From Lytechinus pictus (lineage: Eukaryota > Echinodermata > Echinoidea > Temnopleuroida > Toxopneustidae), in NCBI RefSeq assembly GCF_037042905.1, contig NC_087252.1, positions 33,293,494-33,357,493 on the forward strand: a stretch of 64,000 nucleotides of DNA. Direction: 5' to 3'. Position 1 is the stretch's first letter; every line of letters starts with the position of its first letter. Below the pieces are notes generated by a model, which worked only from the letters and a program-made list of their open reading frames with translations, had not been told where the DNA came from and searched no databases. The translations under genes were made by a program, and so were the position numbers. Below are positions 33,457 to 45,600 of the stretch, in pieces.

Positions 33457-34178
33457 CAAAATAGTCCGAAGTAAAAAAAAAAAAGAACAAAAAACAATGA
33501 CAATAGACAAAAGAGAAAAGGCCGAATGTGGGGAAAATTTGCTGATGTTTCTAAAAAGGAAATCTTAAACATGTCAAACATTATTATTAGACAAATAAAA
33601 ATAATTTGAAAATAACCAGACAAAATTATTTTCATACCAAACATTGGATTAACTGATTGGGCAAATCTTATTGCCTATATATCAAAGATTTTTTTACCCA
33701 ACTATTGTCTAATAGTTGGTTAAATTTCCACATCAGGCCATTGTTCTGCTCTAAAAAAGAATACTAACAAACTGTCATGACTATTGTGCAATAATGGATT
33801 TAGTTGGAATTTATATTGGGCAATAATAGATTTAGGCTGAAATTCCAACTACGTGTATTGGGCAATAGAACTTGGAAGTTCCAACTAAGTATTTCATGTT
33901 ACTTGTTTTTAACTTATTTGGCTATACGGGTTATAGCTAAAACTTTAACTACTAACCACACGAGTATTTCTTATTAATATAAATCACAACCACCATCTTT
34001 CCAATAATTTTATTAATCTCGGAATATATTGCATTTGTTGCTGATTAGTACATTTAATTCTATACTAATATTCCTTTCATGGTAAAATAAAATGATATCG
34101 CACATTCCATCACACTATTGATTTACATCTATTTTTTTTCCTCCAAAATATGTACATGTATATCTATTTAAGATTTCA
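33457..34178. other. AT-rich intergenic with TTGGGCAA-type repeats
   Basis: Short recurring words such as ttgggcaat and tagttgg in direct and inverted order (33655-33900) suggest a decayed palindromic repeat. No gene seen. Confidence 0.4.
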
Positions 34179-34774
34179 TTAAAGGACAAGTCCACCCCAA
34201 CAGAAAGTTTACTTGAACACAAAGAGAAAAATCCAACAAGCAAAAGACTGAAAATTTCATCAAAATCGGATGTAAAATATGAAAGTTTACATTAAAAAGT
34301 TTCGCTTAATTTCACAAAATATTTATCTGCACATCCTGGTCTGAATGCAAATGAGGGGACTGATGACATCACTCACTCACTATTTCTTCTGTACTTAATT
34401 ATCTGAAATATGAAAAATTCTAATTTTTCCTTTTTGTCATGTGAAACAATGTTTTATTCCATTGTTAAAACACTTTATGGTTCATTCAAGTTGTTCATTA
34501 TTGTCAAATCTGTAGAAATTGAAATATTGCATAATTCAAAAAATAAAAAACAACAAAAGAAATAGTGAGTGAGGGACATCATCGACTGTCTCATTTGCAT
34601 GTCACAGAAAAAATATTGTGCAACTGTTTTGTGAAAAGTAAGCGAATCAAACTTTAAAATGTCATAACTTTCTTATTTTACATCCGATTTTGATGAAATG
34701 TTCAGCATTATGCTTGTTTAATCTTTCTCTATTGATTCAAATCAATATTTTTCTGGGGTGGACTTGACCTTTAA
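34179..34774. mobile_element. TTAA palindromic MITE, copy 1
   Basis: Starts TTAAAGGACAAGTCCACCCC and ends with the near inverse ggggtggacttgacctTTAA. The two halves are inverted repeats of each other over most of the length (tttcatcaaaatcggatgta and its inverse), making a long fold-back. The TTAA flank suggests a TTAA-specific transposase such as piggyBac or Kolobok (inference). Five copies lie in this window. Confidence 0.85.
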
Positions 34775-35029
34775 TTTCCACATGGGCATCCTCGACGATT
34801 TCTCAAGAATGAATGATAAAATAATAAATATGCAAACACAAAATTGCCCGGCAACTGACTGTCCTAAAATTTGGCAAGACGACATAATGACCAACCCTAA
34901 TCATAATAATGATGGTTTAAGCAAAATCACCCTAATATCATGCCCAAAGAAATTTACACAACTATTGGGCAAACTGTTCCCAACTTGATAATTGAAAATA
35001 CCCTACTAAAAACAAAGGCAATTAACTCT

Positions 35030-35270
35030 TTAGCTACGCAGCTCCGAAACTATGGAACCAACTTACCAACCTTACAATTAGAATTAGCTCAATCTGTACC
35101 TGCTTTCAGAATATTATTGAAGACACATCTGTAAAGGAAAGCGTCATGATTTTAATGTGTATAGTATATGCAATATGCATAACGAGTAACTAAAGCTCAG
35201 TAGAGTATATTTATACTCATTAGTGGCTGCGCTATACAAAGTTATCATATTATCATAATCATTATGATGA
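35030..35270 (+). pseudogene. 3' end of a CR1-like LINE
   Basis: A short frame ending QSVPAFRILLKTHL followed by a stop resembles the usual C-terminus of CR1/L2-type RT proteins (S..FK..LKTHL). The rest is missing or decayed. Confidence 0.5.
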
Positions 35271-35487
35271 TGTTGGTAAGATAATCCTGGTTAAATGTGG
35301 GCTTTACTAACTGGATTGCTCAATTGAGAATTGATTAGTCTTAATGTTCATGGTTTTTCAAATTTAATCTGACCAAGTAGACCAACAAACGATTAACCAA
35401 CTAAATTTTAGGCCTATCCAACTTTTAAGAGTTCGCAAGCACATGAATGTATTCTGCCGATCGCTTATCTGAGTTTAGTGGTAGATA

Positions 35488-35722
35488 TACAGTGGTGGTC
35501 AAGAGTTTGTGAATCCCACTAGAAAATACACATATTTAAAAGTGTTCAAGTTCTGCCATGTTTTAGATATTTAATTATGAAGTCAGGTGATGAAATATTA
35601 CATTCAATGAAGCTTGTTTCTCTGGGCTCGCCGAACATTGTAGTAGACGCTGTCTTCATTCAACACCCGGCATGAAGGAGTGTTTTTGTGGTGGGGTTCA
35701 CTAACTTTGGAGCACGACTGTA
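35488..35722. mobile_element. 235-bp Tc1/mariner-type MITE
   Basis: TA on both sides. Ends CAGTGGTGGTCAAGAGTTTG and, inversely, CAGTCGTGCTCCAAAGTTAG, followed by TGAAYCCCAC. This is the pattern of Tc1-type non-autonomous elements. Confidence 0.75.
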
Positions 35723-36094
35723 TGTATATAGGACTATTGCATTAACTCCATACGTGTAACATATTACAATTCGAATCAAGTGACAGTACATTAAGTCCTT
35801 TTAAATGTTGTAGATATATCATTATGAGTCATTGTGCTTGTTCTTTCGGTTCAACTTTTTTTATGATGATGTGCAGATAATAGGACAAACCTTACCAAGC
35901 AGAAATGATTTGGTTTACGATTTACAATGAACTTTTTTATTCTATCATGCACACACTTTGTAGCAATTTACGAAACAAATAGTCGGTAATTTTCAAACAA
36001 TAGTTACAAGCTGCTGCAAATCATATCATCTTATTGGCTGAGTGCAAATTATTCATTAAAAATCAAATGACTAAACTCGTAATGCAATGCTTCC

Positions 36095-36707
36095 TTAAAG
36101 GCCAAGTCCACCCCAGAAAATTGTTGATTTGAATCGATAGAGAAAAATAAAACAAACATAACGCTGCAAATTTCATCAAAATCGGATGTAAAATAAGAAA
36201 GTTATGACGTTTTTAAGTTTCGCTTATTTTTCACAAAACAGTTAAACGCACAACTCAGCGATATGCAAATGAGAGAGTCGATGATGTCCATCACTCACTA
36301 TTACTTTTGTTTTTTATTGTTTGAATTATACAATATTTCAATTTTTACAGATTTGACAATAAGGACCAACTTGACTTAACCATAAACTGTTAAAATAATG
36401 GTAATTCCACATGTTCAGGGAGTAATAAAATTTTGTTTCACATGACAATGGGGAGAAAATTAGAATTTTTCATATTTCATATAATAAAATACAAAAGAAA
36501 TAGTGAGTGGGTGACGTCATCAGTCTGCCAATTTGCATACCATTCAGGATGTGTATATAACTGTTTTTGTGAAATTAAGCAAAAGTTTAAAATGTCATAA
36601 CTTTCTTATTTTACATCCGATTTTGATGAAATTTTCAGTGTTTTGCTTGTTGGATTTTTCTCCTTTTATTCAAATCAACTTTTTGGTGGGGTGGACTTGT
36701 CCTTTAA
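36095..36707. mobile_element. TTAA palindromic MITE, copy 2
   Basis: Same family as 34179-34774, bounded by TTAA, 613 bp. Short frames at 36533-36996 arise from it and are not genes. Confidence 0.85.
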
Positions 36708-36777
36708 TAACTTGATATCAAGAGCACTTCAGGTCAACATAAGCCTATATCAATTACACGCGAGCCAAATCATATTT

Positions 36778-37232
36778 ACCGTGTTTACACTTAATCGGCA
36801 ATTGGTTCTGAACCAAATGCCGATGCAGAATCGGCATTTGGATTGCGTTTACACGTTGTTACAGCTCGCGGTTCAGAACCGCGAGCCGATGCAAAAACCT
36901 GAAATGATACGCATACCTACAATATACGTCATAATAAAGACAACGCTGGATCAGTGCGCTTACAATTACGTCACAATGGTAAAGTACTGTAATTGAAATG
37001 CGCACAAATTGCCGGTGCAGAATCGGCTTTCTGTTTACACGTAGTAAAAAAAGCCGATTCTGCATCGGCTCGCGGTTCAGAACCTACTACTTTGGTGGTG
37101 CAAATTGCCGGTTCTGAACCGCGAGCCGATTCAAGTTGCTCGCGTTTACACGCTATGAAAAAGCCGATGCTGAATCGGCTCGCGGTTCAGAACCGCGAGC
37201 CGATTCAAATGCCGATTAAGTGTAAACACGGT
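36778..37232. mobile_element. Palindrome-rich MITE with TA flanks
   Basis: Ends CCGTGTTTACACTTAATCGG and the inverse, with TA outside. The interior is built from repeats of CTCGCGGTTCAGAACCGCGAG and AATCGGC in both orientations, so many alternative hairpins are possible. Possible mariner-type mobilisation (inference). Confidence 0.75.
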
Positions 37233-37242
37233 AATTATGTGA

Positions 37243-38106
37243 TACTGTAGAAGCTGTTATTTTCGCGTACAGAATTTTTCGCGATTCGCGGGGGTCCCGA
37301 CATTTTCGCGGGTTGTTAAATTCGCGATCGGAAGATGTAGAAAACATTTCCACAGCATTTAAAAGAAGTAAATCTAGTGCAAATTACGTGCAAATCTCCA
37401 GTCCTCAATGTCCTCTTGCTGATGTGTCTTTTGTACATAAATATGTCCCTGTAAAAACAGTTACAAACTGTGGAAAAGGGTGGTTTAAATTTCATTTTTT
37501 TACCTTTAGATCTGAAAATTCATAATGCCACAGTTTGATCTGTAATTTATAGGGTTAAGCAATCTTTGGAATTTGTGTTTTGTTCTATTAATTTTTCAAA
37601 AAGTTGGTAAAAGTGCAAAAAAGTGGAATTTTGTGAACAGAATCTTCACCTCTAAAAGCTCTGGTCATGTGACTTATGAATATTAATGAGTATGCAAATA
37701 GATGCCAATACGTGTGTATAGAGTCAATCAGATGACAATAAAATCAAATTATTTCATGCGAAATACATTTTAATATTACAGTGAGTGTATAGATATTAAT
37801 AAAATAATGTTAGAAAATACTTTAGGCTCTGATTTTGTTTGAGAAATTAAAAAAATTGAAATTCTAGCTAACTTTTTGAATCACTAACTGTACTTTCTAA
37901 GCCTTATTTTTTGTACATATAGAGGTGCATATCTCCATTTTATCACTACACAGGATGTTTTCAATAGCAAAGCTTTGCTGTTGGGGACTTTGGCACTGAC
38001 TAAGAAGTGTGTCAATATTTTCGCGTGTTGTTAAATTCGCGGCCGATCGGCAATTCGCGAAATCCGCGAAAATAAAACCCCTGCGAAAATTACAGCTTAT
38101 ACAGTA
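37243..38106. mobile_element. 864-bp MITE, TACTGTA ends
   Basis: Left end TACTGTAGAAGCTGTTATTT and right end, inverted, TACTGTATAAGCTGTAATTT, followed inward by CGCGAAT-rich arms (37262-37330 and 38015-38090). The middle is AT-rich and non-coding. Confidence 0.72.
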
Positions 38107-38582
38107 CTAATGTTGGGCTCAATCATTTTAGGCAAACTTTGGTGAAAGTACTGGCAGAGTTTTGGTTTACTCATAATCATTGACAGGGGTTATGTGACGT
38201 ATTAGGGGGAAAAGGTGTGGGGGTAAATATCTCGTATTTGAGCAACAAACCGCGTCAGATATAAAAAGTGGTGCAATTTCAGCAATTCCCCGGCGTCAAG
38301 GGCGCAACTTTTGCTCTTAATTGCCCGTTCGCGCGTACAAAATATATTTCATATAGATATACCTAACTGTTATGTTAACGCTCGTTCATAATATTTTAAA
38401 CAGTTTTTAAACATGGAAAAATGCAATTGCGAGATACTCTGAAATGATTATACTTACCAATCTTTTCTTGAGCTTTAAAAAAAATATGGAGCTTGGATGT
38501 ATTCCTTTATGACATATGTAGATCTAAACGATAATACTTTTCACTTCACAGTCAGACCTGAAATCTACCAGTAACTTTAATA
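38107..38582. other. Intergenic, nothing recognised
   Basis: No ORF, RNA gene or repeat I can support. Confidence 0.4.
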
Positions 38583-38690
38583 CCCATTCACACTAACGAA
38601 TCTGAGCTTAGACCGATTAAAGATAGTGTGTTGTATTGAATGGCACGATTATCTATCGATTTAGAGTTGGATTCGTTGGTGTGACTGAAA
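38583..38690. repeat. Small fold-back repeat
   Basis: CACACTAACGAATC (38590-38603) pairs with GATTCGTTGGTGTG (38670-38683), and inner cgat/atcg words also pair. Probable short MITE. Confidence 0.5.
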
Positions 38691-39009
38691 CGATGAGGAA
38701 GTTCCATCACAGGAAATAAGCACCGGTAGGTCAATAGTGATATCATCAAATGTCTCGCAATAGTATTGTTAAAACACACTCATGTTAAATGCTTGTATTT
38801 CCTGAGCTTACTCAAATGATCCAACGGATTAAACCAACCTCAGCCATCATGATGATGAAGTCACATTAGGCGCGTAGCCCTGGGGCGCATGCAGCCAAAA
38901 ATGAAGAAAAAAAGGAAGGGGGGATTATTAAAGAAAAAGAACAGCGAAGAAATGTGCCTTTGTGGGATTTCCTCCTTACTTTCTTGTCTCAATTAATGAA
39001 AACCAAAAC

Positions 39010-39430
39010 CTCTCTCTCTCTCTTCGCTTTGGAAAATTACGATATTGCCCGTCTCCCTTCTTCGCCCTTTTCCTCTCTTCTCCTCCCTTAATCTCAACCC
39101 CTCTTTCTTATTCTCCCCACTATATTCCTCTATACTCTTTTATCCCTCCCTCCCTCCCCTCTCCTCTTTCTCAACCCACCGCACCGTCCCTCCTAGTCTA
39201 GATCTGGACGTTAGTAGTTATTTGTTCGGAGAATACACACCGTCTTTTCACTTCCATTCACCGGTGTAGGGTTTTCCGAACTACTAACGTCCAGATCTAG
39301 ACTACATTCCTCCCATTTCTCTCTTATTCTTCCCCATCTCTCCCTTCTTTTCTCTCTCTCTCTCTCTTTCCCCCATTCCTCTTCATCTTTCTTTTTCACA
39401 CATCGTTCACCCCCTTTTTTTACTCCCTTT
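39010..39430. repeat. Pyrimidine-rich tract with perfect 26-bp inverted repeat
   Basis: (CT)n and C/T-rich sequence on both sides of a perfect hairpin. Arms are 39194-39219 and 39279-39304, with a 59-bp loop containing caccgtctttt and caccggtgtag. Confidence 0.8.
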
Positions 39431-39576
39431 CATCAATGCCCTGATAAAACAATATGATTAGAATCATTACTAATACTGCTCCTTCTTTTACATCTACCAA
39501 CTTGATATATGAGATTCAACTACACTGTAGTGCAATTAATAATAGCTGAATTTTAAAGCACTTTTTGCCTGAGGAT

Positions 39577-39725
39577 AGAAAGGGATGCTATTATTACCCC
39601 TGGCTACAGCCGGGTACTCTACAGGCACTCTAGAATTTTAGGAATTTCTTCCTACCGGGTACCCATTCACCTCACCTGGGTTGAGTACAGCACAATGTGT
39701 GTGAATTTCTTGCTGACGAAAAACA
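39577..39725 (-). mobile_element. Partial tRNA-derived SINE
   Basis: The minus strand carries CAACCCAGGTGAGGTGAATG and gggtacccggtagg, found also in the SINE at 63774-64000. The tRNA head is missing. Confidence 0.65.
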
Positions 39726-40999
39726 TGCCATAGACCAAAACGCCCCAAAATTAAACAATAAAAACAATTAACAATTATCTGGTATCATATTACATATATA
39801 TATTTTTTATTACTTACGAATCTTCGTCCACTTTTAAAAACAATTGATCAGGTAGACATAAAATATATTGCATTAATATGTACACAGATATAAAAAGACA
39901 AGGACCACATGTACTAATATCCTTCCTCATGCAAACAAATTAAATCCACAATGAACTCTCATAATTTATCCTTTCATTAAATGAATAGGGTGGATAAGTA
40001 TAGGGGGGGGGTAGGCCAATAAGGCCATCTATTGTATGAACCATCTTACTCTCTTGAATAGCATTGTGTTATGTATTGAGGCCGATGGGTACAGCAATTT
40101 AAAATCTAAAAAATATAACAATACATACAATTTAATCACGAAAACTGCTGAAGTCTGAGTTTTATCTAAATAAATGCAATTGGGTCACTAAACAGACTCT
40201 ACCAATTTTCTTAATTGCTTTACACAGAATGGGAATCTTTAAGATATTTACCATTGTAAATTTTAAAATAAATGAAGCACGAAACCAAAGCCAAACAGAT
40301 TCCATGTCACGGTGAAATTGACGCCTATATACAGATTTGTTGAGATATAGTTGTACAAGATTTACTGCTTACAACAAAAAAAGATGTTGTGACATACAGA
40401 TGAATATAACAACTAGTATGCAATAGCACAGTTCAATTTCTTTTTAATTGCTTGATGATAAAAATCTAACCATAAAATACTTCACAACTTGGCCAGAGAG
40501 AAAAAAAAAACAATCATGAAGACAAAGAATTTTCAACTCATGAACAGCATATTTGAGTACTGTATGTATAAATAGTATCATGTACATGTAGGTTAAAGAC
40601 AACAAAAGAGAATGATGCTCAAAACCAATTTCTGTTACTTGAAGAAATATGAAGTGCAATTAAAGACAAAATTGAGAAGAGAAGTGCATGGCAAAGCCCA
40701 AAATAGCATGATGTCCTGAAATTTCTCCTTGTACCGTGTAATACAAATGAACCATTGATTAAGAACTGTTAATAAATTATTCTGGTAATTTCAAGTGATA
40801 TATGGTAAAATTCTGCAATACACTGGACATGAATCATGGTCTTAATGAAATGAATTAGCATAGACAAACTATCAAAGTAATCATCCACCATACATTAATC
40901 AAGGCTTGGAGAGATGACTCTTGTATGTGTGGTGTAAGACATCTTAGTAAATCAACTCGTTATCCACAGCCTCTGGCACACTTTACATGATGCTATTTA
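39726..40999. other. AT-rich intergenic, no gene seen
   Basis: Long AT-rich stretch with scattered short frames and no recognisable repeat or splice-linked exon. Confidence 0.45.
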
Positions 41000-41612
41000 T
41001 TAAAGGACAAGTCCACCCCAGAAAAATATTGATATGAATAAAAAGAGAAAAATCAAACAGGCATAATGCAGAAAATATCATCAAAATCGGATATAAAATA
41101 AGAAAGTTATGACATTTTAAAGTTTCGCTTATTTTTCACAAAACAGTGATATGCACAATTCAGTGGCATGCAAATGAGACAGTCGATGATGTCCCTCACT
41201 CACTATTTCTTTTGTTTTTTTTATTGTTTGAATTATACAATATTTCATTTTTTACAGATTTGGCAATAAGGACCAACTTGATTGGCCCAAATAGAATTAA
41301 ACAATGCGAAATGCACACGTTCAGGGAGGAGTTCATCTTTGTTTCACACAACAACAGGGAGAAAATTGGAATATGTCATATTTCATATAATAAAATACAA
41401 AAGAAATAGTGAGTGAGTGATGTCATCAGTCTCCTCATTTGCATACCGACAAGGATGTGAATATAACTGTTTTGTGAAATTAAGCAAAACTTTAAAATGT
41501 CATAACTTTCTTATTTTACATCCGACTTTGATAAAATTTTCAGTGTTATGCTTGTTGGATTTTTCTCTTTTTATTCGAATCAACTTTTTGTTGGAGTGGA
41601 CTTGTCCTTTAA
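41000..41612. mobile_element. TTAA palindromic MITE, copy 3
   Basis: Same family and ends as copy 1, 613 bp, TTAA on both sides. Confidence 0.85.
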
Positions 41613-41929
41613 GAGCAGTAAAACTAATTTTACAATATAGACTCGCTGAAACACACATCGCATCAAGGAGTCATTTACAATCAGAGACAGGAACATGTAA
41701 AATGACAATTTAATGTAAAGATAAAAATATAATCATGAATATGGATTCGCAAAGACACATATTCCTGTAAACCCACTCATGTTCAAAGACTGCCGACTCC
41801 AACATTCCACAAATGGGACAAAGAGTTTAGAAACGGTAAAAAGGAAGGATATTTGCTATAGATATCAATGTAAATGTATACAAAAGAGGCACAGTGCCTA
41901 AAACGGGACTGTCACCAGCATGTCATATT

Positions 41930-42560
41930 CCATTGTTAGAGTAATGCATCTCAATGATCTACTTTCTTAAGTTTGGTGTAAAGCAAATCATGTCCATTAT
42001 GTTTGATGTCATGCATATCGATGATCATCTTCTTTACGTTTGGTGTGATGCATCTCAAAGACCAACTCCCGTTTAATATCTTGTGTAAGGCAAATATCTC
42101 ATAGAATGTATCTAAGTGATTTTCTTCCTTACATTTTATGTTGTAAAGTATCTTGTTGATCAACTTCCTTGGGTCTGGAATAAAATTTCTCGAAGATCAA
42201 CCTTTATAAGTTTGGCGTAAGGCTTATCACATCCCTCATGTTACATGTAATGTATCTTCACAATCATTTCCCTTGGGTTTGGTGTGGGCTATCTCAACAA
42301 TCATCTTCTGTAAGTTTGATGTGATGTCTCTCGTTGATCATCTTTCTAATATTTGGTGTGATGTATCTCAATAATCATCTTATATTTGATGTGATGTATC
42401 TCTCAATATTCATCCCTTCGTAGATACATCATGTACTGGGTTTGTGATGTATCTCTCATTATTCATCCTTTAGTAGATACACCATGTACTGGGTTCATGA
42501 TGTGACGTATCTCCCATTATTTATCCCTTCGTAGCTACATCATGTATTGGATTCATACGT
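41930..42560 (-). repeat. Degenerate minisatellite at the 3' end of POLE
   Basis: Repeated words gatgtatctc, ttggtgtgatg and catcc/cttcgtag in ~50-58 bp units. The three right-most units (about 42380-42550) are alike: (a)tacatgatgtatctacgaag, ggatgaata, gagagatacatcac, aaccca. The last unit overlaps the POLE terminal exon and supplies its stop codon. Confidence 0.75.
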
Positions 42561-42605
42561 AGGATCATAGTTACTGTCTCCTGTAGAAGCTTCATCTCGT
42601 AATGC
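42521..42605 (-). CDS. POLE: POLE terminal exon (coding part)
   Basis: Acceptor tgcag at 42606-42610. Encodes the last 27 residues ([20 protein letters not shown]...), matching the animal POLE tail HYGM..LLETLEWLL, then TAA. The last ~8 codons and the stop lie in a minisatellite unit. Confidence 0.85.
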
Positions 42606-45600
42606 CTGCAAAAATTTGATGAAAAAATAGAAAGTACATTTTTGGTCCTATTTGTATATATTTTCATTCTATCATTCTACATCCTGGAAAATGTTTTTTG
42701 AAAGAAGTTCATGATATTATTTTGAATTCTGTTTCCTTCCTGTTCCTGAAATCAGTGATTTTTGTTTCATGAAGTGGAAAACATGAGCTAGGAAAATCAA
42801 TCCTGATATCATTATTTGCTAAATACATCTATTATCTACCTATGCAATCCTTTTAGATCTCATGGAATAGGTCAAATTCGATAGTATATCAAATTTCTCT
42901 GGCACGCGCTTCCTGGCCCCGTAAGCCCGCCTCCCATGGGTCAGTCGTACGCATGCAGATACGCTATCTTCCTCTTTTCTTATCGACCTGCCTCGAAATA
43001 GGACACGCCAGTCAAGTCTCTCTTGCAAAGTGCTCTTTTTGTGTGTTTTTAAACCTATCAAATTGTTTTGAACTTATACAGCTTTGTGAAGGACCCCCAC
43101 CCTCCCCCCTCCATCACGGCTCTGTACCGCTGATGATGATGCTGTTGTACCAATGAGTGAATCTTACCTGGCGATGTTACTGAATGTCTTCATCTTATTC
43201 ATGAATGCATCATGGGTAATAACTGTAGCAAACTGTCCAGCACACTCGCAGTAAGATGCCATATTACTCAGCTTAACCTGTGGATTGACAAATATATCAA
43301 AACAATATTAATACGAAAATTTGATTTGAATAAAACAATAAAAATCAAACAAGCTCAAAGTTTCACCAAAACTGGATGTAAAATAAGAAAGTCATGACAT
43401 TTTAGAATTTTGCTTCATTTCAGACAACTTTTATATGAAGATCCCGGGGCCCGTAACACAAAGCTTAGCAATGATCGTAAAACATTTTTCTACGACTGAT
43501 TCCATTGACTACAATGTACAATAAATCGTGAAAATCAAATGTACGATCGATTGCTAACCTTTGTGTTACGGAACTTGTCAGTTTGCAAATGACGGAAGCG
43601 CTGACTTCAACACCCACTCAACTGTTTTGGGTGTTTTTTTTTCGTATGAAATATTGCAATTTTCTCCCAATTGTAATGTGAATGAGGGATCCACCCATTC
43701 ACTATTTCTTTTGCATTTTGCTTATATGAAATATTTGCAATTTTCTCCCAATTGTAAAGCAAAAAGAGTTTAAATCCGTCCTGAACAATGTGGAATTGTT
43801 AACATTTCATGGATTTAATGGTCTTTACTGTAAAATCTGTAAGAACAGAAATATTTTAAAAGTCAATCAATAAAAGAAAATTAGTGACATCATCAACTCT
43901 CAAATTTATGTATTGCTGAGTTGTGCTCAGTTTTGTGAAAAATTAGCACAATTCTCACTTGTCAAAACTTTATTTCACATTGCAGTTTATTTTTTGTCTC
44001 ACAATAATGCTAAAAATTGTCAATATATAATATCAACTAATTAGCACTACTACGACTAATAGAATACTTATGAGGAAAGTCCAAATCTCACCTGGTGACA
44101 TTTGGAACAGCTAAGATCTTGAAGCGTGTAAGCCATAGAAGCCTTCTGCAAAGCCTCCACTAGACTTGCTTCAATTGCTGATACATCATACTCACTCTGG
44201 CACTGTATACACTGCCATAATACACTGCAAGAATGGGGTTTAGAAAGAAAGGAAAACAGTGATTTGAAAGAATTATGTGTTAGTGCAATAGGAATGCAGT
44301 TGCAGCAAACAATTATTTCATGAGAAAGTCTTTAGCTTATTAACTATACTCGTACATTTACAATTCTTTGTGAAATCATTAAATTTACGCTGAAAAGCAA
44401 TCACAATGAAGATTACTAACACAGATTAGTACATGTGGGGCATTGCATTTGGCTTGAATGCCATGCTTACATTGTTCATTTCTCAGCAATTATACATTGT
44501 CCACAGAATCATTTGACACTTATTTTTTATTCTTACAAATGAACACTTGAGTGGTCATTTTATTGGATTCTATTACCATGACTACAACTAGCATTTATCT
44601 TAATTGGTAATTAACTGCAGTTTGACTGTCAAGGAAACAACCATGTGATATATTGACCAAAATTGGGTCTCTACCCTTTATAAAATTCACAGATTTCTTC
44701 TTTGGCCCAAATTTCATAGAAATATCCTGATGCTACATTGAAATATGGCTGATTAATGCATTGGTTTTTACGTATTTCAGACACATTTGACTCTTTACAG
44801 GAAATTACACTTTTGTTACTTACGCTGACTGGCCATCTTGGATGAGCATGGGGTCGCGACAGAGGTCAAGGTCACGGCAGTGGTTACAGAAACGACAGAT
44901 GACCTCTGGTAAGATGTAGGAGAGACAGGGATCACGCCAATCAGCGTCGTCAGAGAACTCACCGACGCCGATCAGACGAAGGAGGTTGCGCTTCATCCGA
45001 CTGACCTGACTGATGATGTTTGTATCTAGGGAGAGTACCTGGAATAAAATCAAGATTGATAGCATCAATAAAATAGATCAGACAAAGAGTGCGATTTGAG
45101 CAGCTCGCTATATCGAAATTTGTTGATACTGATGTACATCATAGATGTGTAAATGCAGCCAACGTACACTGTGTCCGTATCCGTGTTGATCCGAGCTTGT
45201 CTTGCGCCAACAGGATATTAAAGGTAACTGCACAAAATGATAGGCTGTTAAAGTTTAATGCATGAAAGCTCAACCCTAATAAGACTGGGGTATTTTGGAA
45301 GCTCGACAGCTACAGTGGGAAAGTGATCACTAAAAATTATTGATGCATACTGGCTAATTCTTATTCTATTTCAGCATATTTTTTTTCTTTTTAAAGGTCA
45401 AGTCCATCCAAGAAAAATGTTGATTTGAATCAATAGAGAAAAATCAAACAAGCATAATGCTGAAAATTTCATCAAAATCGGATGTAAAATAATAAGAAAG
45501 TTATGACATTTTAAAGTTTTGCTTATTTTCACAAAACAGTTATATGCACAACTCAGTGACATGCAAATGAGAGAGTCGATGTCCATCACTCACTATTTCT

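Noticed and set aside
41417-41713. 98-codon frame (also 52529-52813, 45398-45589, 36533-36715) with shared [13 protein letters not shown]
   Set aside because: Recurrent translation of the TTAA palindromic MITE, not a protein family.
42540-42605. POLE ending at a nearer TGA in another frame ([20 protein letters not shown])
   Set aside because: The exon phase from the preceding exon gives [15 protein letters not shown], which matches POLE; the TGA frame does not join in phase.
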